Shown here piece after piece: positions 42,110-51,438 of a stretch of DNA of 64,000 nucleotides (positions within the stretch are counted from its first letter, which is position 1; every line of letters begins with the position of its first letter). The notes beneath the pieces are model-generated. The model was not told where the DNA came from. It searched no databases and worked only from the letters and a program-made list of their open reading frames with translations. The DNA is taken from assembly GCA_963835855.1 (NCBI GenBank), contig CAWIHA010000031.1, positions 27,243-91,242 on the forward strand, given 5' to 3'. The stretch comes from CAWIHA01 sp963835855. GTDB taxonomy: Bacteria > Acidobacteriota > Terriglobia > Bryobacterales > Bryobacteraceae. The translations under genes and the position numbers were made by a program.

Positions 42110-44266
42110 TTAGAGCGGCCAGTCGGTTGGCTCAGCCGTGGAAATCTCGATCCAGCCCTCCTGCGGGATGGCATCGAGAGGCAGTCCTTGTTTCCAAAGC
42201 GAGAGCTGTATCTGGAGGCACTGGCCGGCTCCAACTGCCAGTGTGGCCAGCGAGATGCGCGCTTCGAGAATCTTGCGGAAGGCAAACTGTGCGGCCGTGC
42301 CGGGGACTGGCTTGGCGAGCCGCATCTCGCCGGGCGCGACGCGACCCTCAGAGAACGAAAGCACGAGGAAGCTGGCGAGCCCCGGCTCCGTGCACGGTTG
42401 AATGGTCAGGTGGGCTTCCATGCCCGGCAGGGCTTCCACCGAGCTTGGCTCGAAGTCCACGCGCAAATACAGGTTGTGTCCGTCGCTGCCGTAGTGGAGC
42501 TGTTGGATGAAGTAGCGCTTGCCGTGCATTGCGCCCGAGCGCGCATCAACGCGGTAAACGCCCGCTCCGAGCCACTCAAAGTACGAAGTCACTTCGCCGT
42601 CGATCGTGGCTCGGATGGGTCCGGTGGGTGCGGTGTGCACTTCCGCGACGGTCGTCTTCAGAATGGGCCGCGACAGCTCCTCAGGCGGCGCCAAGCGCAG
42701 CGCGCGGTAAACGTTCGCCAGGTGCGCACGGTAGAGCTCGTCGAATTCCGCGCGAAAGTCCGACTGATGCTCAGGACCGTACCACCAACACCAGTCGCTG
42801 CCTTCGGCAATGAGCAGCTCCTGGTACGCGAGCGATCTCTCTTGCTCCGCTAGCGCCGCACCTTCGCCGCCCGCGGTGGCGCGGTCAAACATCTCCCGGG
42901 CGCGCAGCAGGTGTTCCCAGGCGGCATTGTCCTCCTCGGCGCCGATCCAGACGTCGAAGTTCGCGCCGATCCACGAGCCGGGAAAGATATGATCGAGCGG
43001 CTGTGGCTCGACCCGCTCGAGCGCCTTGGCCATGGTCAGGGCCTGGATGTCCGGATCTGCCGTGATGCCCCGGTACAGTTCTTTCAAAAACGGGCGCCCG
43101 TTTTGCGGGTAATGTTCCCAAGCGTTCTCGCCGTCAAGGATGATGGGGACGAAGACGTCGCGGCCGCTCTCCAGAATGCTTCGCGAGTTCTCGCGGATGC
43201 GGTTCAGAAAATCCGCCGCCGCCTCGGCGGGGCTCAGCCGCTGGTATACGAAACCAATCAAGTCGCTCAAATAGCGATCGCGGAACACCAGCCGTATCTC
43301 GCGCCCGCCCCGCCGCCAGACATACGGCCGGTAGGTCTCCTCGATACCCGCGGTCCGCCCTAGCGTGCGGCTGAGCACGCCATTGTCGGTCGCCGCCCAG
43401 CGGAACCCCACCTCGGATGCAATATCCAACGCTTCATCCGATACCGATCCCTCCGACGGCCATACTCCACCCGGCGCCGCGCCGAACCGCTCGCGAATAT
43501 AATCGCGAGCGGTTTCGAGCTGCCTGCGCGCGTCTTGCGGGTATCGGAACAGCGGCGGCAGCGGCACATAGGGGTGCGAGACTTCGGCAATGTTCGAATC
43601 GCAGATCAGCGGCAGGATGGGGTGGTAAAACGGCGTGGTCGAAATCTCGATTTGTCCGCGTCTGGCAAACCGTTCGTAAGCGGGCAGAACACGCCGCAAA
43701 AATTCGTGCTGCTTGCGCCCGGCAAGCGCCTGATCCTCCGGGGTAAAATCGCGGCCACGAGCCGCCAGTTCGCGCACCTCCGAATCTTTTGCGAAGGCCT
43801 CCTCATCGAACCAGGCGAGCTGCGATAGCACTTGCAGATCGCGAAGCACCCGCGGCGTGAACACGCGCAGCGCCCGTTCAAGCTTACGATCGGCTGCGCG
43901 CCACGCTTCGCACAGCTCCACGTAGCGCGGAAAGCGCGCAATCGTTCGTGGCGTGCTGGTCGCCAGAAAGTTGCGAAGAAGGAATTCCTGCTCGGCCTCG
44001 GTCAGCGCCTCGGCGGGCTTCAGAACGACGCGCAGGAACGGGTCGCTCGCCGTTCCTGCGGCGTACTCCTCCACCTGCACCATCATCGACGGCACCAGGT
44101 TGAACGTCTGGTGCACCTCGGGAAACTCCTCCAGGATCTCCACCATGCCGCAGTAGTCTTTGAGCGCGTGCAGCCGGGTCCACGGCATTTTATACTCGCC
44201 AGAGATCAAATCTTTGTAAAACGGCTGATGCATGTGCCAGAGGACGCAGAGGTAAATTCGCGGCAT
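42110..44266 (-). CDS. Glycoside hydrolase family 57 protein
   Basis: A 718-residue GH57 enzyme. The family opening 'LCVLWHMHQPFYKD' (about 6-19) is followed by the nucleophile motif 'GVWPSEGSVS' (Glu272) and the acid/base region 'PIILDGENAWEHY' (Asp378), all in one (beta/alpha)7 domain of about 450 residues. The C-terminal 250 residues include a beta-rich domain of the kind added to alpha-amylase/4-alpha-glucanotransferase-like members. It probably acts on alpha-1,4-glucan such as glycogen; glgA is in the same window but not adjacent. It starts 4 bases after the upstream phosphoesterase stop, at the end of a five-gene run. Confidence 0.9.
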   Translation of the reverse strand: MPRIYLCVLWHMHQPFYKDLISGEYKMPWTRLHALKDYCGMVEILEEFPEVHQTFNLVPSMMVQVEEYAAGTASDPFLRVVLKPAEALTEAEQEFLLRNFLATSTPRTIARFPRYVELCEAWRAADRKLERALRVFTPRVLRDLQVLSQLAWFDEEAFAKDSEVRELAARGRDFTPEDQALAGRKQHEFLRRVLPAYERFARRGQIEISTTPFYHPILPLICDSNIAEVSHPYVPLPPLFRYPQDARRQLETARDYIRERFGAAPGGVWPSEGSVSDEALDIASEVGFRWAATDNGVLSRTLGRTAGIEETYRPYVWRRGGREIRLVFRDRYLSDLIGFVYQRLSPAEAAADFLNRIRENSRSILESGRDVFVPIILDGENAWEHYPQNGRPFLKELYRGITADPDIQALTMAKALERVEPQPLDHIFPGSWIGANFDVWIGAEEDNAAWEHLLRAREMFDRATAGGEGAALAEQERSLAYQELLIAEGSDWCWWYGPEHQSDFRAEFDELYRAHLANVYRALRLAPPEELSRPILKTTVAEVHTAPTGPIRATIDGEVTSYFEWLGAGVYRVDARSGAMHGKRYFIQQLHYGSDGHNLYLRVDFEPSSVEALPGMEAHLTIQPCTEPGLASFLVLSFSEGRVAPGEMRLAKPVPGTAAQFAFRKILEARISLATLAVGAGQCLQIQLSLWKQGLPLDAIPQEGWIEISTAEPTDWPL

Positions 44267-44270
44267 GGCC

Positions 44271-46817
44271 TCAACGGGAAAACAAGCTGCGCACGGGGAC
44301 GGGCAGCGGCTGCGCATCGCCACGGATCGCAAGCCAGAGAATTTCGTTCAGCTCGTTATCGTCGATGCGGTCGGCATCGCTGAAGTCGAGCCGGCCTGAG
44401 CGCGCTGCTGTGGCGGATCGCGCCGGATTGCGCTGGTCGAGCTGGATACGCGGCTTTTCGGCGGTGTAAGGGCGCGTGTCCGGCGGCTCACGGAACACGT
44501 TTGCCATCGGCCGCGCGCCGGCATCGAACGTGGTCATCGGCCGCAACCCCAGGATCAGCTCCATCGTCCGCAGCATCGAGGTCGTATTGTACATGGCGTT
44601 ATCGACGGCGTGCCGCTTGGCGTACGGTGAAATCACGAAGGCCGGCGAGCGGTGCGAATCCACGTGGTCTGGCCCGTTCTGGGCATCGTCCTCCAGAACA
44701 AAGATCGCCGTAGCCGGCCAGAATTTGCTCTTCGAAATTCCTTCGACGATCATGCCGAGCGCGTAGTCGTTATCGGCGAAGGCGGAGAGCGGTGCGACCT
44801 TTCCCGGCGCGGTGCCCGAGGTGTGATCGTTGCCGAGCCTGACAAACAATAGTCGCGGCATGGAGCCGTTTTTCTCGAAGCCGGCGAGGTCTGCGAGAAA
44901 AACTTTGGCGCGTTCAACGTCCGGATACTCGAGGTCAAAGCCGCGATAGCGCAGGTTCGTGACTTGGTTCAAGAACGGGTCGCGCACCGACTCGATCTGA
45001 ATTCCGTCCGGCCCGGGATGCGCGCGATTCTTGACCCAATAGCCGTAATTGCGCATCGAGATGCCCGCCTCGCCCGCTTGCGTCCATAGGTAGCCGGTGG
45101 GCGGGAGCGACGCCGGGTCTTCCCCCTCGAAATCGTAACGCTTGCGGCGATGCGCGTAGTTATTCGGCCACAGCTTCACAACGTAATCCGGCGCAATCGC
45201 AGCAGTGGACCAGTTGTGGCCGTCCGCGCTGACGTCCGCGTTGACATAGAAATTGTCGAGCAGAACGAATTCGCGCGCCAGCTTGTGGTGGTTCGGGCCG
45301 GCGTTCTCTCCGAAGAGGACCAGGGACGGATCGCCGTTGCCCTCTTTCATGTCGCCGAGCACCTGGTCGTACGTGCGGTTCTCCTTAACGATGTAGACTA
45401 CGTGCTCGATCGGCGACGGGTCGCCGGGGCGCGCCGGGATCGGGTTGGAGGCTCCGGTGCCTGCATCTTCGAGCAGTGCGTCCCGGTAAGGCGAGTTCGA
45501 GAGCACGGTGCGGCTGTATCTTTCCAGTTCCTCCTCTGTTGGAGCAGGGATGAAGGATGCGCCGCCAATCTGAATGCGTGCTACATATTCCGGGGTCGAG
45601 GATTGCGGTGCGCCGGCCGGGTTCGGGCCCTGCGGGTTCGGGAACGATCGTAGCCCTTTGCCGTTCAGCACGACGATGCGGCCGTCCGGGAGCGCCTGAA
45701 CGGCGGTCGGATACCAGCCGGTTGGAATGAACCCGAGCGGCCGCGTCTCGATGCCCGAGATATCGGCGACCGCGACCGCGTTGGCATCCGAGCAGACGAT
45801 GAACAGCCGTGTACGGTCGGCGCTCAGCGCCAGCGCGCTCGGTGTCATACCCGCTGGCTGCCATGGAGTCAACGAGACATTCACCGTTTCCAACTGGCGC
45901 AGTTCGTTGCTCTCCGTTGCCCCGGCCACGTAGACGTTGTTTGTATTGGATGCAGTCACGAGCAGCCTCGCCGTCACCCATTCCAACTCCCCTTCCCCCT
46001 CCTGAAGCGGCCGGCCGGGCAGCCACAACATATCGGTAGGATGAGAACCGAGGCGCAGTCTGGCCAGGATGTTGCCGCGCTCCGCCTCGTGCTGGTACAC
46101 GGTGCCATCGGCCCAGCTCGAGACAAAAACGGTTTTTCCATCCGGAGGGAACAGGATGCGGTACGGCCGGCGCCCTGTCCTAAAGCGCCCGATCAACATG
46201 CCCGACTGCGGATTGATGATGCCGATCGAGTCGCGAAACAACTCGGCCACGTAGAGGAGGCGCCCCGCCGGGTCGAACTCAACGTCGCCGGCGAAGTCTT
46301 GATCTGTGCGCTGGCCGGGCGGAGTAAGCGGAAAGGTGCGCATGGGCGTCAGGCTACCGGCAGCGAATGAAAATTCGAATACTGCCGCCTGCGAGCCGCC
46401 GCCCACGTAAACGCGGTCTCCCTTAGGAGACAGCGTCAGACCAAGCCAGCCATCGGCAACGGGCGTGCGGCCAATCTCGCGCTCGGCGGCCAGATCGATC
46501 ACGCTGATCGAGGGCGGCATGTAGCCGCCGTTCAAAACCAGCAGATACTTGCCATCGCGCGACACCACCGCCGACATCGGCAGCGTGCCGAGTGGCAACT
46601 GCCTTCCAGCCGGCCGCAGGCGCCAGCCGCTGTTCAACAAAAAGCCTCCGCCGGCGAGCGGCCCCACCTGTTCCTTTGCAGGAGGCTGCGAACTGAGCAG
46701 GACTGCGAAACACACCAAAAGCGCGGACTGCGCCAGCTTACGACCTCCCGTCGAGAGCCGAGACCGGGAAACGGTAAAGCGCCATTTTCCGGAAAGAGGA
46801 GCAGGGAGAAGTTTCAT
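44271..46817 (-). CDS. Exported beta-propeller / phosphoesterase fusion
   Basis: An 848-residue protein. A basic N-terminus and membrane segment (about 28-43) come first, then a seven-bladed YVTN-type propeller (about 60-400). A C-terminal alkaline-phosphatase-superfamily phosphoesterase domain (about 450-830) follows, with 'VVYIVKENRTYDQVLGD', 'NADVSADGHNWS', 'RLGNDHT' and 'ISPYAKR', the pattern of phospholipase-C-like phosphoesterases. It is probably periplasmic or secreted and hydrolyses a phospho(di)ester; the substrate is unknown. Its start overlaps the nadE stop by four bases. Confidence 0.85.
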   Translation of the reverse strand: MKLLPAPLSGKWRFTVSRSRLSTGGRKLAQSALLVCFAVLLSSQPPAKEQVGPLAGGGFLLNSGWRLRPAGRQLPLGTLPMSAVVSRDGKYLLVLNGGYMPPSISVIDLAAEREIGRTPVADGWLGLTLSPKGDRVYVGGGSQAAVFEFSFAAGSLTPMRTFPLTPPGQRTDQDFAGDVEFDPAGRLLYVAELFRDSIGIINPQSGMLIGRFRTGRRPYRILFPPDGKTVFVSSWADGTVYQHEAERGNILARLRLGSHPTDMLWLPGRPLQEGEGELEWVTARLLVTASNTNNVYVAGATESNELRQLETVNVSLTPWQPAGMTPSALALSADRTRLFIVCSDANAVAVADISGIETRPLGFIPTGWYPTAVQALPDGRIVVLNGKGLRSFPNPQGPNPAGAPQSSTPEYVARIQIGGASFIPAPTEEELERYSRTVLSNSPYRDALLEDAGTGASNPIPARPGDPSPIEHVVYIVKENRTYDQVLGDMKEGNGDPSLVLFGENAGPNHHKLAREFVLLDNFYVNADVSADGHNWSTAAIAPDYVVKLWPNNYAHRRKRYDFEGEDPASLPPTGYLWTQAGEAGISMRNYGYWVKNRAHPGPDGIQIESVRDPFLNQVTNLRYRGFDLEYPDVERAKVFLADLAGFEKNGSMPRLLFVRLGNDHTSGTAPGKVAPLSAFADNDYALGMIVEGISKSKFWPATAIFVLEDDAQNGPDHVDSHRSPAFVISPYAKRHAVDNAMYNTTSMLRTMELILGLRPMTTFDAGARPMANVFREPPDTRPYTAEKPRIQLDQRNPARSATAARSGRLDFSDADRIDDNELNEILWLAIRGDAQPLPVPVRSLFSR

Positions 46818-48463
46818 TCGGAATACCTTTGCGCAATGGGAAAACGGCGGCCGACGCCAAACGCTTTTGTCGTGACCTTCAGCCCAGGGGCGGCCTGCTG
46901 GCGTTTGTACTCATTGCGATCGACCTTGTTCACGATACCACTGACAAAATCGAGCGCCAGGGCGAGCCTTCCGGCGATTTGCTCCGGCGTCTGGTTCTCT
47001 TCGACGTACGCGCGCAGAATCTCGTCGAGCACCTCGTAGGGCGGCAGGCTATCGCTATCTTTCTGGTCCGGCCGCAGCTCCGCCGAAGGCGGCTTCTCGA
47101 AGACGCTTTCCGGAATGGCGCCGCTGTGACGGCGGTTCGCGACGCGCGCCAGCGCGTACACCAGCGTCTTCGGAACGTCGCTGATTACCGCCAGGCCCCC
47201 GCACATGTCGCCGTACAGCGTGCAGTAGCCCATCGCCAGCTCGCTCTTGTTGCCGGTGGTCAGCACCAGCGCGCCCCACTTGTTTGAGAGAGCCATCAGG
47301 ATGGCGCCGCGGATGCGCGCCTGAAGGTTCTCCTCGGTGACGTCGCGATCGAGGCCGTGGAACAGCGGATCGAGCGCTTCCAAATACCGGCCGTAGATCG
47401 CCGAGATCGGCGCCACCTCGAAGCGGATGCCGAGCGCGGAACAAAGCGCGCGCGCGTCGGTGAGGCTGCCTTCGGAAGAATACGGCCCTGGCAGCGCAAC
47501 GCCCACCACATTCTCGCGGCCGACAGCGTCTGCCGCGATCGCGGCCGTAAGGGAGGAATCGATTCCCCCGCTCACGCCCAGCAGCACGCGGTGAAACCCG
47601 CATTTCCGGATGTAATCGCGGGTGCCCATAACCAGCGCTTCGTAGACCGCCTCGCATTCGTCCGCTAGGCTCTCGTGCTGGCCGCCCGCGCCAGTGGCGG
47701 TGTCCACAAAGACCAAGTCCTCTTGAAAGGAAGCGGCTGAGGCCGTGACGCGAGCTTCCGCGTCCATGGCGAAGCTGCTGCCGTCGAAGACGAGCTGGTC
47801 GTTGCCGCCGGCCTGGTTCACGTATACGACGGGAATCCCGTACCGCCGCGCCGTGTTGGCGAAAATCTCACGCCGTAGGCTGCGCTTGCCCATGTGGTAC
47901 GGCGACGCGTTAATGCTGATCAGGATCTTTGCGCCGGCCTGCGCCAGCTCTTCGACCGGATCCCGGCGGTAGAGGCGCCGCTCCCAGAACTGCTTGTCGT
48001 TCCAGGCGTCCTCACAGATGGTGAGCGCGACAGTTTCACCCGCGATCGCGCACAGCGATTGATGCCCGGCGGGTTGAAAGTAGCGGGCTTCGTCGAAAAC
48101 GTCGTAGGTGGGCAGCAGCACCTTCGTCTGCTCGAAGACGATGCGCCCGCGCTCGATGACCGCGGCGCTGTTGGTAGCGCGTTTGCCCGCCTGCGCCTGC
48201 GAGCGGCCAGCGTAACCGCAGATGAGCGCGATGTCGAGCTCCGCTGTTTCCGCCGCCAGCCGGTGTAATTGTTGCCTGGTGCGCTCGATAAAGCTCTCTT
48301 TTTCGACCAGGTCGCGCGGCGGGTAGCCGGTGATGGCGAGCTCGGGAAAAACGACGACTTGCGCCCCGCCCTCCGCGGCCCTGCGCGCCGCACCGACCAT
48401 CAGGTCCGTATTTCCAGCCAGGTCGCCGACCGTCGTATTGATTTGCCCCAGCGCAATCCGCAT
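46814..48463 (-). CDS. nadE: NAD+ synthetase, glutamine-dependent
   Basis: About 549 residues. The N-terminal nitrilase-like glutaminase domain (about 1-250) has the catalytic triad Glu in 'VVFPELAITGYPP', Lys in 'EQTKVLLP' and Cys in 'LTICEDAWND'. The C-terminal ammonia-dependent synthetase domain (about 270-540) has the P-loop 'LGVSGGIDSSL' and 'LTTGNKSELAMGY'. It makes NAD+ from deamido-NAD+. The ATG at 48463 begins the conserved 'MRIALGQINTTVGDL'; an ATG four codons earlier (48475) is also possible. A TACAAT box 10-16 bases upstream would give an almost leaderless mRNA. Confidence 0.93.
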   Translation of the reverse strand: MRIALGQINTTVGDLAGNTDLMVGAARRAAEGGAQVVVFPELAITGYPPRDLVEKESFIERTRQQLHRLAAETAELDIALICGYAGRSQAQAGKRATNSAAVIERGRIVFEQTKVLLPTYDVFDEARYFQPAGHQSLCAIAGETVALTICEDAWNDKQFWERRLYRRDPVEELAQAGAKILISINASPYHMGKRSLRREIFANTARRYGIPVVYVNQAGGNDQLVFDGSSFAMDAEARVTASAASFQEDLVFVDTATGAGGQHESLADECEAVYEALVMGTRDYIRKCGFHRVLLGVSGGIDSSLTAAIAADAVGRENVVGVALPGPYSSEGSLTDARALCSALGIRFEVAPISAIYGRYLEALDPLFHGLDRDVTEENLQARIRGAILMALSNKWGALVLTTGNKSELAMGYCTLYGDMCGGLAVISDVPKTLVYALARVANRRHSGAIPESVFEKPPSAELRPDQKDSDSLPPYEVLDEILRAYVEENQTPEQIAGRLALALDFVSGIVNKVDRNEYKRQQAAPGLKVTTKAFGVGRRFPIAQRYSE

Positions 48464-48473
48464 TGCAAGTTCC

Positions 48474-48479
48474 ATTGTA
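48474..48479 (-). promoter_or_regulatory. Possible -10 box TACAAT close to the nadE start
   Basis: The minus-strand TACAAT lies 10 bases before the ATG at 48463, which would place transcription start within a few bases of the codon. No -35 consensus is visible. nadE could otherwise be read from the nadA-moaA transcript. Confidence 0.25.
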
Positions 48480-48519
48480 CAGGGAGGGAAAAACGGAGAA
48501 GGTTCGAGGGTGACGCCCG

Positions 48520-49515
48520 CTACCCGCCGATTGCATACATGGGCCGGGGCGGGGCGACGAAGTGGGGCGTGTTGATCTCGTGGCCTTCCCACTTGGCCGA
48601 GACCACCGAGCGGATCGTTTCCGCGATTTGCTCATCGGAGGCGCCGCCGCGCAGCAGGCCCTTCACGTCCGTCTCCTCGATCGCGAAAAGGCAGTAGCGC
48701 AGCTTGCCATCGGCGGTAAGCCGGATGCGGTTGCAGTGCCCGCAAAAGGGCCGGCTCACCGAGGCGATGAAGCCGACCTTCCCCGCGCCATCGGCCCAGC
48801 GATACTCGGTGGCGGGCGCGCGCGGATCGCTGGTGGGGATTTCGATCAACGGGCAGATCTCGCGCGAGAGGATCTCGACAATCTCGCTGGCGAGCAGCAC
48901 CTTGCCGCGGTCCCAGATGCCCTGCGCGTCGAGCGGCATCAATTCGATAAACCGCACCTCGAGCCCGTTCTCGCGGCCATAACGCGCCAGCGGAACCAGG
49001 TCCGGCTCAGTGAGGTCCTTGACTGCCACCGCGTTCAGCTTGATTGGGTTGAAGCCGAGTGCCCGGCACGCCGCTATGCCTTCGAGCACGCGGCCGAGTT
49101 CGTCGCGCCGGGTGATTTCGAAGAAGCGCTCGCGGCTGAGCGTATCGAGGTGCACGTTGATCCGGCGCAGGCCCGCGTCATACAGCGGGAGAGCAATCCC
49201 GGCAAGCAGCACGCCGTTGGTGGTCAGCGCGAGGTCTTCAATCTCCGGAATCGCCGCCAGCAGGCGCACCAGTTCCGGAACATCCCGGCGCACCAACGGC
49301 TCGCCGCCGGTGACTCGCACTTTCCTAACCCCGAGCCGCACGGCGACGCGCACGATCCGCTCGATCTCTTCATACCTCAGGATCTCGCTGCGGGGGACGA
49401 AGGGCGCGCTCCGCTCCGGCATGCAATAGAAACACCGGATGTTGCAGCGATCCGTGATGCTGACGCGGAGACTATCGTGCAGCCGCCCATAGCTGTCGCG
49501 CAGTTCCGTCAGCAT
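48520..49515 (-). CDS. moaA: GTP 3',8-cyclase MoaA
   Basis: A 331-residue radical-SAM enzyme for the first step of molybdenum cofactor synthesis. The SAM cluster motif 'CNIRCFYC' lies near 28-35, 'RVTGGEPL' is the SAM-binding strand, and the second 4Fe-4S cluster uses 'FCGHCNRIRLTADGKLRYC' (about 257-276). The C-terminal Gly-Gly ('YAIGG'), which is needed for activity, is present. It lies 7 bases downstream of nadA, so both are likely cotranscribed; both need Fe-S clusters. Confidence 0.95.
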   Translation of the reverse strand: MLTELRDSYGRLHDSLRVSITDRCNIRCFYCMPERSAPFVPRSEILRYEEIERIVRVAVRLGVRKVRVTGGEPLVRRDVPELVRLLAAIPEIEDLALTTNGVLLAGIALPLYDAGLRRINVHLDTLSRERFFEITRRDELGRVLEGIAACRALGFNPIKLNAVAVKDLTEPDLVPLARYGRENGLEVRFIELMPLDAQGIWDRGKVLLASEIVEILSREICPLIEIPTSDPRAPATEYRWADGAGKVGFIASVSRPFCGHCNRIRLTADGKLRYCLFAIEETDVKGLLRGGASDEQIAETIRSVVSAKWEGHEINTPHFVAPPRPMYAIGG

Positions 49516-49522
49516 GGAGAGC

Positions 49523-50452
49523 CTAACCGAGAGCGAGCATTCTTTCGAGCGGGACCAGTGCCCGCCGTATCGCGTCTTCGGAAAGCTCCACGCGGGGATC
49601 GAGGTCGCGCAGGCAATCGCGCAGCTTCTCCAGGGTGTTCCGCTTCATGTACGGGCATTCGCTGCAATTGCAGTCCTCATTGGGGAAGAAGTGAAACCGC
49701 TTGTGCGGCGCCAGCTTCTTGAGCGAATATGAAATGCCGCTTTCGGTGGCGATGATGAAGTCTTCGGCATCCGCCTCGACGCAGTAGCGGATAATCGCGG
49801 TCGTCGAACCGACGAAATCGGCCTGGTCCAGAATCTCGCGCGGGCACTCGGGGTGTGCGGCGACAAGTGCGCCGGGGAATTCAGCGCGCGCCGCTGCCAG
49901 CCGCCGCGCCCGGAAGGTGGCATGCACCACACAGGTGCCTTGCCAGATCTTCATGTTCTCGCGCCCGGTCTGCCGCTTCACGAAATCGCCCAGGTTGCGG
50001 TCCGGCAGGAACAGAATCGGTTTTTCGCGCGGGATCGAATTCACTACATCCACCGCGTTGCGCGACGTGCATAGGATGTCGCTTTCCGCTTTGACCTCGA
50101 CCGACGTATTGACGTAGCTGACGATGACGTAGCCGGGATGGAGCCTGCGGAACTCGCGGATGGGCTCGACCGGGCAGCTCTCGACCAGACTGCAACTGGC
50201 CTCCCGGTCAGGCACCACGACAATGCGACCGGGGTTGACCACCTTGGCCGTCTCCGCCATGAACCACACGCCGCAGAAGGCGATCACATCGCCAGAGAAC
50301 TCGCGCGCGCGCCGGGCCAGCTCAAGGCTATCCCCAATACAATCGGCGATTTCCTGGATTTCGGACTCCTGATAGTGATGGGCCAAAAGTATCGCCCGGC
50401 GCTCGTGCTTGAGCGCAAGAATTTCTTCGGTGAGACTTGCCGTGGCCAGCAT
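49523..50452 (-). CDS. nadA: Quinolinate synthase
   Basis: A 309-residue 4Fe-4S enzyme condensing iminoaspartate with dihydroxyacetone phosphate in de novo NAD synthesis. Family motifs are 'AHHYQESEIQEIAD' (about 24-37), 'FCGVWFMAETAK' with a cluster Cys, 'GTCVVHATF' and the C-terminal 'NCSECPYMKRNTLEKL' with the last cluster Cys. No nadB or nadC is adjacent. It heads the run nadA-moaA-nadE and is divergent from the TSUP gene, sharing a 75-base gap. The ATG has no purine-rich ribosome site nearby. Confidence 0.95.
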   Translation of the reverse strand: MLATASLTEEILALKHERRAILLAHHYQESEIQEIADCIGDSLELARRAREFSGDVIAFCGVWFMAETAKVVNPGRIVVVPDREASCSLVESCPVEPIREFRRLHPGYVIVSYVNTSVEVKAESDILCTSRNAVDVVNSIPREKPILFLPDRNLGDFVKRQTGRENMKIWQGTCVVHATFRARRLAAARAEFPGALVAAHPECPREILDQADFVGSTTAIIRYCVEADAEDFIIATESGISYSLKKLAPHKRFHFFPNEDCNCSECPYMKRNTLEKLRDCLRDLDPRVELSEDAIRRALVPLERMLALG

Positions 50453-50527
50453 GAAAGGTAACTACCCACCATTCTAACGCGTGGCCACGCTCGGTCGGAT
50501 TGTTCACTCTGCTAGATTGGGGTTGTC

Positions 50528-50890
50528 ATGGTTTACCTTACTCTGCTGGGGATTGGTTTGGCCGCGGGCGTGCTGGCGGGCATGTTCGGCATCGGGGGCG
50601 GGCTGATCATCGTGCCGGCACTGCTGTTCTTCCTGAAGATGAAGGAGTTGGAGGCGCTCGGGACGAGTCTGGCAGCGCTGATCCCACCGGTGGGCCTGTT
50701 GGGCGCGGCCGAATATTACCGTTACGGGTACATTAATATCCGTTGGGCGGCGCTGATTGCCCTGGGGCTGTTTCTGGGCGCCTACTTTGGCGCGCGTATC
50801 ATCATCGGGCTACCGCCGCAACTCATCCGGCGCATGTATGCCGGACTCCTCATCGTCGTCGGCGTCCGCATGCTCGTCATGGGCAAGTAG
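50528..50890 (+). CDS. TSUP-family (TauE/SafE) half-size membrane transporter
   Basis: A 120-residue protein with four membrane helices. It matches one repeat of the TauE/SafE anion-permease fold, including 'AGVLAGMFGIGGGLIIVPAL' (in part) and 'GAYFGARIIIGLPPQLIRRMYAGLL'-type ending (in part). Full-size family members have two such repeats in about 250 residues, so this would need to dimerise. Substrates in the family are sulfite, sulfoacetate and related anions; the one here is unknown. Confidence 0.85.
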   Translation: MVYLTLLGIGLAAGVLAGMFGIGGGLIIVPALLFFLKMKELEALGTSLAALIPPVGLLGAAEYYRYGYINIRWAALIALGLFLGAYFGARIIIGLPPQLIRRMYAGLLIVVGVRMLVMGK

Positions 50891-50960
50891 CCGGCTGGAG
50901 CAGCTTGCGGCCGTTCATCCTTCCAGGCAGTTCGGCGGCCGCTGGCTCCTGCTGAGGCGG

Positions 50961-50991
50961 CTCAGGCGTTGGGAGCAACGCTGTGCCTGAG
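50961..50991. terminator. Hairpin between convergent genes
   Basis: CTCAGGC-GTTG pairs with CAAC and GCCTGAG around a GGAG loop, with a five-base bulge on one side. It lies in the gap between the TSUP gene and the convergent small ORF. It may stop transcription from both sides, although no T-run is present. Confidence 0.4.
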
Positions 50992-51008
50992 GGGATCTCA
51001 TGCTCGAT

Positions 51009-51326
51009 CTAATCCGTCAGCGGAATGTTCCGGAAGTACACGCGCTCCTGCAGGACCAGGCGCCTCGGGCTTCCAAACACAGACCGGCTCTCGCGAACGT
51101 ATTGGCGCTCTTCGACGTGAATGTCGTCCATGAATTCATCGAGCGCCTTGCGCCGGCTGGCCTCCTCGGTGGCGCGGATACGTTCTTCCATGGCGCGGTG
51201 CTGGGTCGCAAGCAGCGCCCGCGCTTCTGCTAGCACCTCCCGCTCGCGTGTGACGGCAACCTCCATCCGCGAGCGCATAAGCGCAGCCGTGACCATAGCC
51301 GCGCCACCCGCAATGAACACGGGCAT
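51009..51326 (-). CDS. Small membrane-anchored coiled-coil protein
   Basis: A 105-residue protein with a short N-terminal hydrophobic segment ('PVFIAGGAAMVTAALM', about 2-17) followed by a charged coiled coil (about 20-75; 'VAVTREREVLAEARALLATQ', 'HRAMEERIRATEEASRRKAL'). The C-terminal part ends 'LQERVYFRNIPLTD'. No family was recognised. The ATG at 51326 is reasonable but no strong ribosome site is visible. It could be anchored in the inner membrane. Confidence 0.55.
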   Translation of the reverse strand: MPVFIAGGAAMVTAALMRSRMEVAVTREREVLAEARALLATQHRAMEERIRATEEASRRKALDEFMDDIHVEERQYVRESRSVFGSPRRLVLQERVYFRNIPLTD

Positions 51327-51438
51327 GACGATTCACACGAGCGCCGGCATGGCTTCCATCACGGTGAAAGAATCGGGTGCAGGGGACTGGAGGATGCCCT
51401 CCTAAGGCGAGAAAGAGCACCCGGCTCGGCCCTTCGCC

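Noticed and set aside
46829..47287. Plus-strand ORF of 152 codons over nadE
   Set aside because: Antisense shadow without motifs; nadE is complete.
48562..49722. 386-codon plus-strand ORF over moaA
   Set aside because: Antisense to moaA, which has all its cysteines and the C-terminal Gly-Gly.
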